From NCBI GenBank assembly GCA_016649675.1, contig JAENXG010000078.1, forward strand, positions 1 through 9,619: a stretch of DNA of 9,619 bases. Reading direction: 5' to 3'. The notes under the pieces are model-generated. The model searched no databases, was not told where the DNA came from, and saw nothing but the letters and a program-made list of their open reading frames with translations. Positions 6,452 through 9,619 of this stretch are shown piece after piece. A program made the position numbers and the translations under genes. Origin of the DNA: Methyloceanibacter sp. (GTDB taxonomy: Bacteria; Pseudomonadota; Alphaproteobacteria; Rhizobiales; Methyloligellaceae). The number at the start of each line of letters is the position of its first letter. Positions within the stretch are counted from its first letter, which is position 1.

Positions 6452-6730
6452 TTAGCTGCCGCGATATTCCTGGATGCGGGTCGCGCGCAAGCCGGGAAGG
6501 CCGTGCTTGTCGATTGACCGCTGCCAGCTCAGGAACTCGTCGACGGTCAACGTATAGCGCTCGCAGGCCTCTTCGAGGCTGATCAGGCCGCCGCGCACGG
6601 CAGCCACGACCTCGGCCTTACGGCGGATCACCCACCGCTTGGTATCCTTGGGCGGGAGATCGGCCACGGTCAGGGGACTGCCGTCGGGTCCGATCACATA
6701 TCTGACGCGCGGCCTGTAATGCTCGGTCAT
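6452..6730 (-). CDS. sciP: SciP, DUF1153 inhibitor of CtrA-dependent transcription
   Basis: The 92-residue product matches DUF1153 from end to end: RPRVRYVIGPDGSPLTVADL (residues 6-25), RWVIRRKAEVVAAVRGGLIS (32-51), LEEACERYTLTVDEFLSWQ (52-70) and GLPGLRATRIQEYR near the end. The middle forms a Trp-repressor-like helix-turn-helix. In Caulobacter, SciP binds CtrA at promoters and blocks transcription from CtrA-activated genes in G1, and it is itself CtrA-dependent. GTG 6739 in the same frame is an alternative start, but AGAGAG lies 11 bases before ATG 6730 and only two before the GTG, and the family normally begins near MTE, so I chose 6730. A CtrA-like site lies about 60-75 bp upstream. Confidence 0.95.
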   Translation of the reverse strand: MTEHYRPRVRYVIGPDGSPLTVADLPPKDTKRWVIRRKAEVVAAVRGGLISLEEACERYTLTVDEFLSWQRSIDKHGLPGLRATRIQEYRGS

Positions 6731-7054
6731 CGTACTCACAACTCTCTACACTCGATGAGCCAACTTGATCTGGACACTAGCAAGCCGTATTTAAGATTTG
6801 CCTAAGCCATCAGGTGAAAGAACTCGCAAGGAAATAGCCAAAACTTGCGGGATTCCGGGGCGATGGCGGGCTGGGCGGCGCTAGGGCGCCCTGGCTCTTA
6901 CCTTGCCTAGGAGGCGGGTGGTCCCTATCTTCGGCCCGGGAGGCGGGGAAAGAAATCGGCGCGGCCCTGAGGCGGACCGTCTATACTGCCGGCTGCCGCC
7001 CCGGCGTCATTCGTAATTCGATCGAGCTAGATCCCGTTGGCATCGTTGAAGCCC
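6731..7054. other. Divergent intergenic region between sciP and mnmA
   Basis: About 320 bases with no supported gene. The sciP-proximal half is AT-rich and has the CtrA-like box and a GANTC (GATTC, 6851-6855). The mnmA-proximal half is GC-rich, with a 10-bp perfect palindrome AGGGCGCCCT (6883-6892). CTATAC at 6981-6986 could be a -10 element for mnmA, but no matching -35 is visible at 17-18 bases. No clear ribosome site precedes the mnmA ATG. Confidence 0.4.
6791..6805 (-). promoter_or_regulatory. Near-consensus CtrA box upstream of sciP
   Basis: On the sciP strand the sequence reads TTAG-N7-TTAA, one base from the CtrA consensus TTAA-N7-TTAA, with the 7-base spacing kept. It lies about 61-75 bp upstream of the chosen sciP ATG, in an AT-rich patch of otherwise GC-rich DNA. 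This fits activation of sciP by CtrA as known in Caulobacter; here it is inference. Confidence 0.5.
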
Positions 7055-8263
7055 ATGCTTAACAGCCTTCACCTATCTGGCCGTCCGGCCGACACGCGCG
7101 TGGTCGTGGCCATGTCAGGCGGCGTGGACTCGTCAGTGGTCGCGGCGCTCTTGAAGGCCGAAGGCTACGATGTCGTGGGCATTACGCTCCAGCTCTACGA
7201 TCATGGCGAGGCGGTCGGCCGCAAAGGCGCCTGTTGCGCGGGCCAGGATATCCAGGACGCCCGCCGCGTGGCGGATCGCCTGCAGATCCCTCATTACGTG
7301 CTCGACTACGAGGCGCGCTTCGCCAAGGCCGTGATGGACGCATTCGCCGACAGCTATCTAAAGGGCGAGACGCCGGTCCCGTGCGTCGCCTGCAACCAGA
7401 AGATCAAGTTCCACGATCTGCTCGAGACGGCCGAGGGGCTCGGCGCTTCTGCGCTCGCAACCGGCCATTATGTCAGGAGCGGGCCGGGGCGCGACGGCTG
7501 GGAGCTTTACCGCGCTTCAGACAAAGAGCGCGACCAGAGCTATTTCCTGTTCGCCACCACGCGCGAGCAGCTCGCCTTCTTGCGCTTTCCGCTGGGCATC
7601 CGCGACAAGGATGAGACACGCAAGCTCGCGCGGGAGTTCGGGCTCGGCGTGGCCGAGAAGTCCGACAGCCAGGACATCTGCTTCGTGCCGACCGGGCGCT
7701 ACACCCAGGTGATCGAGCGCCTGCGCCCCGGTGCTGCCGAGGCGGGCAACATCGTTCATGTCGATGGCCGCGTGCTCGGCCGCCATGGCGGCATTATCAA
7801 CTACACGATCGGCCAGCGGAAGGGGATCGGCGTGGCGGCGCAGGAGCCTCTCTATGTGCTAAGGCTCGATGCCTCGGCCCGCGAGGTCGTGGTCGGCCCG
7901 AAGGAGTGCTTGCGCATGCGCAGCCTCAAGCTCCGCGACGTGAACTGGCTCGGCGACGAGCCGTTGGATGCGTTGGCGCTAAAGGGTGAGGATATTCTCG
8001 CAAGGATCAGGTCGAGCGGGCCCTTACAGCCGGCAAGATTGAGCTTCGAGGACGACGGCGTCACGGTGGAGCTTGCACATGGCGAGGACGGCGTCTCGCC
8101 AGGGCAGGCTTGTGTCTTTTATGCCGCGAGCGGCGGCGGGGAACGGCTTCTCGGCGGCGGATGGATCAAGTCCGCTGCCGGAGAAGCATGGTTGGCCAGA
8201 GACGGCTTTCAGGCAACCGCGGGGAGCGGAGCCGGAGAGCCGTTGGCGGCCGTCTCGCGTTAG
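7055..8263 (+). CDS. mnmA: MnmA, tRNA-specific 2-thiouridylase
   Basis: 402 residues. The N-terminal PP-loop SGGVDSS (21-27) binds ATP. C113 (in CVACNQKIKF) and C209 (in SQDICFVP) correspond to the two cysteines that carry out persulphide-dependent thiolation. The central domain includes INYTIGQRKGIGVA, and a C-terminal beta-barrel ends near GGGWI. The enzyme activates U34 of tRNA-Lys, -Glu and -Gln by adenylation and replaces the C2 oxygen with sulphur, together with a cysteine desulphurase and relay. The frame is open to TTG 7037, but ATG 7055 gives the common MLNSL start seen in related alphaproteobacteria. A tail of about 30 residues follows the usual family end, a little longer than typical. 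pmtA follows after 36 bp. Confidence 0.96.
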   Translation: MLNSLHLSGRPADTRVVVAMSGGVDSSVVAALLKAEGYDVVGITLQLYDHGEAVGRKGACCAGQDIQDARRVADRLQIPHYVLDYEARFAKAVMDAFADSYLKGETPVPCVACNQKIKFHDLLETAEGLGASALATGHYVRSGPGRDGWELYRASDKERDQSYFLFATTREQLAFLRFPLGIRDKDETRKLAREFGLGVAEKSDSQDICFVPTGRYTQVIERLRPGAAEAGNIVHVDGRVLGRHGGIINYTIGQRKGIGVAAQEPLYVLRLDASAREVVVGPKECLRMRSLKLRDVNWLGDEPLDALALKGEDILARIRSSGPLQPARLSFEDDGVTVELAHGEDGVSPGQACVFYAASGGGERLLGGGWIKSAAGEAWLARDGFQATAGSGAGEPLAAVSR

Positions 8264-8299
8264 CCGTCTTACAAGCGGCATTACGATATTGGAGAGGGA

Positions 8300-9148
8300 A
8301 TGTTGGCTTCCAAAGCACCCGTAATAGACGCGGCTTCCGTACGTCATGCCTATCGCCGCTGGGCACCGGTCTATGACGTCACCTTCGGGCAGATCGCCGA
8401 AGCTGGGCGCAAGCACGCCGTCACGATCATCAACCGCAAAAGAGGCCGCGTGCTCGAGGTCGGCGTCGGCACCGGGCTGTCGCTGCCGTGCTATGGCGGC
8501 CATCTCACCATCACCGGCATCGATCTCTCGCCGGAGATGCTGGCGAAGGCAGCCGGCAGGGTGGAGCGTAATAGGCTCGACAATGTCGCGGGCTTGCACG
8601 AGATGGATGCCGGCGCGCTCGCTTTTCCTGACGAGAGCTTCGACACGGTCGTCGCCATGTATGTCATGACCGTGGTGCCTGAACCCGAACGTGTGATGCG
8701 GGAGCTCGAACGGGTCTGCGCCGCGGGCGGCGAGGTCATCCTCGTCAATCATTTCAGCCAGGAAGAGGGCGTGCGTGGCTTCTTCGAGCGGAGGCTTGCG
8801 CCTTTTGCCGAAATCATCGGCTGGCACCCGGTGTTCGACATCGATCAGGTGCTGGTCTGCGAGGACCTTCGCCTCGTCGAGCGCCGCGCGCTGCGGCCCT
8901 TCGGCCTCTTCACCATGCTCCGCTTCGTCAAGGAGCCCGGCTTTGGGCTTCTGCCCCAATTGGCTGCGAGCGCCAGGGCGCCCGCGCGGGCAACGACGCG
9001 CCGGCAAGTGAGGGCACGGTTGCCGGAGCCCATCAGGGTGAGGATCAAATGGCAGGTCGCCCGCGCGCTGGTACATTGCCGGCGCTTGCTTGACACCAAT
9101 TATTGGCGCTCCCTATATCGGCGACTGCAAAGCCAATTGGCGGAGTAG
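8300..9148 (+). CDS. pmtA: PmtA-type phospholipid N-methyltransferase, C-terminally extended
   Basis: 282-residue class I SAM-dependent methyltransferase. VRHAYRRWAPVYD (14-26) with F29-G30 opens the protein, as in bacterial PmtA. Motif I is VLEVGVGTGLSLP (51-63), the acidic strand is GIDLSPEML (73-81), and later come NHF and a segment RPFGLFTMLRF near 200-209 that is close to where the family usually ends. PmtA methylates phosphatidylethanolamine at the membrane, towards phosphatidylcholine; a related small-molecule methyltransferase is the alternative. The remaining ~68 residues are Arg/Ala-rich and have no recognisable counterpart. GGAG precedes the ATG by five bases. The last 60 bases overlap an apparent tRNA promoter, and the stop lies in a copy of the tRNA 5' end, so the extension may be a lost-stop read-through. 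Confidence 0.82.
   Translation: MLASKAPVIDAASVRHAYRRWAPVYDVTFGQIAEAGRKHAVTIINRKRGRVLEVGVGTGLSLPCYGGHLTITGIDLSPEMLAKAAGRVERNRLDNVAGLHEMDAGALAFPDESFDTVVAMYVMTVVPEPERVMRELERVCAAGGEVILVNHFSQEEGVRGFFERRLAPFAEIIGWHPVFDIDQVLVCEDLRLVERRALRPFGLFTMLRFVKEPGFGLLPQLAASARAPARATTRRQVRARLPEPIRVRIKWQVARALVHCRRLLDTNYWRSLYRRLQSQLAE
9089..9119 (+). promoter_or_regulatory. Sigma-70-type promoter for tRNA-Met
   Basis: CTTGACA at 9089-9095 and CTATATC at 9113-9119 match the alphaproteobacterial housekeeping consensus (CTTGAC and CTATAT) with an 18-base spacer between the hexamers. Transcription would begin near 9126, about 45 bases before the mature tRNA. The promoter lies inside the 3' end of the pmtA frame. It is the best-formed promoter in the window. 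Confidence 0.7.
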
Positions 9149-9155
9149 ATCCGCC
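9139..9155 (+). repeat. tRNA leader hairpin with 5' arm identical to tRNA 5' end
   Basis: A perfect 6-bp inverted repeat GGCGGA/TCCGCC with a 5-base loop (GTAGA) lies in the expected pre-tRNA leader. The stretch 9139-9148 (GGCGGAGTAG) is identical to the first ten bases of the tRNA at 9170-9179, and the similarity extends upstream to 14 of 15 bases (9134-9148 against 9165-9179). The TAG of pmtA is part of this copy. Confidence 0.75.
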
Positions 9156-9169
9156 TTATCGGGCCAAGT

Positions 9170-9246
9170 GGCGGAGTAGCTCAGCTGGTTAGAGCAGCGG
9201 AATCATAATCCGCGTGTCGGGGGTTCGAGTCCCTCCTCCGCTACCA
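9170..9246 (+). tRNA. tRNA-Met (CAT), elongator type
   Basis: A complete 77-base cloverleaf with encoded CCA. The acceptor is GGCGGAG/CTCCGCT, with a G-T wobble at the first pair and discriminator A. The D stem is GCTC/GAGC, the anticodon stem GCGGA/TCCGC with loop ATCATAA (anticodon CAT), the variable loop GTGTC, and the T stem GGGGG/CCCTC with loop TTCGAGT. It lacks the initiator traits (unpaired first base pair and three consecutive G-C pairs under the anticodon loop). tRNA-Ile with a modified CAT anticodon is the alternative, but the body matches elongator tRNA-Met of alphaproteobacteria. It is preceded by a strong promoter at 9089-9119. No convincing terminator follows. Confidence 0.95.
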
Positions 9247-9619
9247 CTAAAACATAATAAGTCCAATCCATTAGCGACCATTCTGGCATTTACTTCAGAG
9301 CCTTGTATGTCACGTCGATAATGCCTGATTTTGCACGGAAATTCCCTGAGTGTCCGCGCGATGGCGCAAGTGGACGCGACATACATGCAACATGGTCACC
9401 TTGGCTCCATCCCGGTTGAGCTCACCGATAGGTTTAGCGAGCTGTCTTCCGCCATGGGGCCTCCGGGATCGGGCGGCAGTGAACAAAACCCGCATGCCCG
9501 GGCCTATGCGGAGGCGAAGGCAATCAGATAATGCAGGAGATAGGGCAGGAGCGGCTCGGGCATGTATCTGACCTCGCTCGTCGACGCCGACACCAAGCAT
9601 GTCCGCTCCTAGGCGAAAG
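9247..9619 (+). other. Downstream flank of tRNA-Met without a supported gene
   Basis: The first 60 bases are AT-rich. A + strand frame from ATG 9361 to TAA 9531 (56 residues, including AQVDATYMQHGHLGS) has no recognisable family, and the same frame resumes after two stops with MYLTSLVDADTKHVRS. This may be a decayed coding region, possibly left by an element inserted next to the tRNA, or chance. I see no integrase, no inverted-repeat pair and no copy of the tRNA 3' end. Confidence 0.3.

Noticed and set aside
8024..9076. Minus-strand frame of 350 residues opposite mnmA and pmtA
   Set aside because: It spans two convincing genes and their intergenic gap and has no recognisable motif.
9189..9386. 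Minus-strand frame ending in GGTRTPDTRIMIPLL
   Set aside because: This is the well-known spurious translation of the antisense strand of a tRNA-Met gene; the tRNA accounts for the sequence.
9361..9531. IS-type transposase fragment suggested by VDATYM
   Set aside because: The resemblance to the VDATHVKAH-type segment of IS5-like transposases is only a few residues, and the sequence that should follow is absent.

Overview
The window is about 9.6 kb of GC-rich DNA from an alphaproteobacterium, most likely of the order Hyphomicrobiales (Rhizobiales). The evidence is the combination of CtrA, SciP (DUF1153), an alphaproteobacterial FliJ, a PmtA-type phospholipid methyltransferase, a rhizobial-style promoter (CTTGAC/CTATAT) and dispersed GGCCGGG/CCCGGCC palindromes of a type very common in that order. 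The genus cannot be fixed from this sequence alone. The gene content is mostly core chromosome.

Region 1 (1-2750, + strand) is the 3' part of a chemotaxis operon: the C-terminal end of cheW, then cheY, cheB and cheR, with cheB and cheR overlapping by 4 bp. It encodes the phospho-signalling output (CheY) and the receptor adaptation pair (methylesterase CheB, methyltransferase CheR). CheR carries an unusual low-complexity C-terminal tail. Facing it on the - strand is ctrA (2856-3551), the master cell-cycle regulator, separated from cheR by a dispersed palindromic repeat. The 480-bp gap upstream of ctrA holds a dense cluster of TTAA half-sites and a GANTC methylation site.

Region 2 (4032-5793, + strand) has fliJ (flagellar export chaperone), yajQ and a short-spaced lipoprotein gene of unknown function, followed by what looks like a small coding remnant. 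Region 3 (5822-6730, - strand) has a DUF488 protein, a second dispersed palindrome and sciP, the CtrA antagonist. A near-consensus CtrA site lies upstream of sciP, so the window holds both halves of the CtrA-SciP circuit, next to chemotaxis and flagellar genes that this circuit commonly governs in alphaproteobacteria.

Region 4 (7055-9246, + strand) has mnmA (tRNA 2-thiouridylase), then pmtA 36 bp downstream, then an elongator tRNA-Met(CAT). The pmtA frame runs about 68 codons past the expected end of the family and contains the apparent tRNA promoter. The tRNA leader has a perfect hairpin whose 5' arm copies the first seven bases of the tRNA. The last 373 bases contain no gene that can be supported.

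I see no CRISPR array, complete mobile element, toxin-antitoxin pair or defence island. The points most worth a second look are the ctrA and sciP control regions and the pmtA/tRNA-Met junction.
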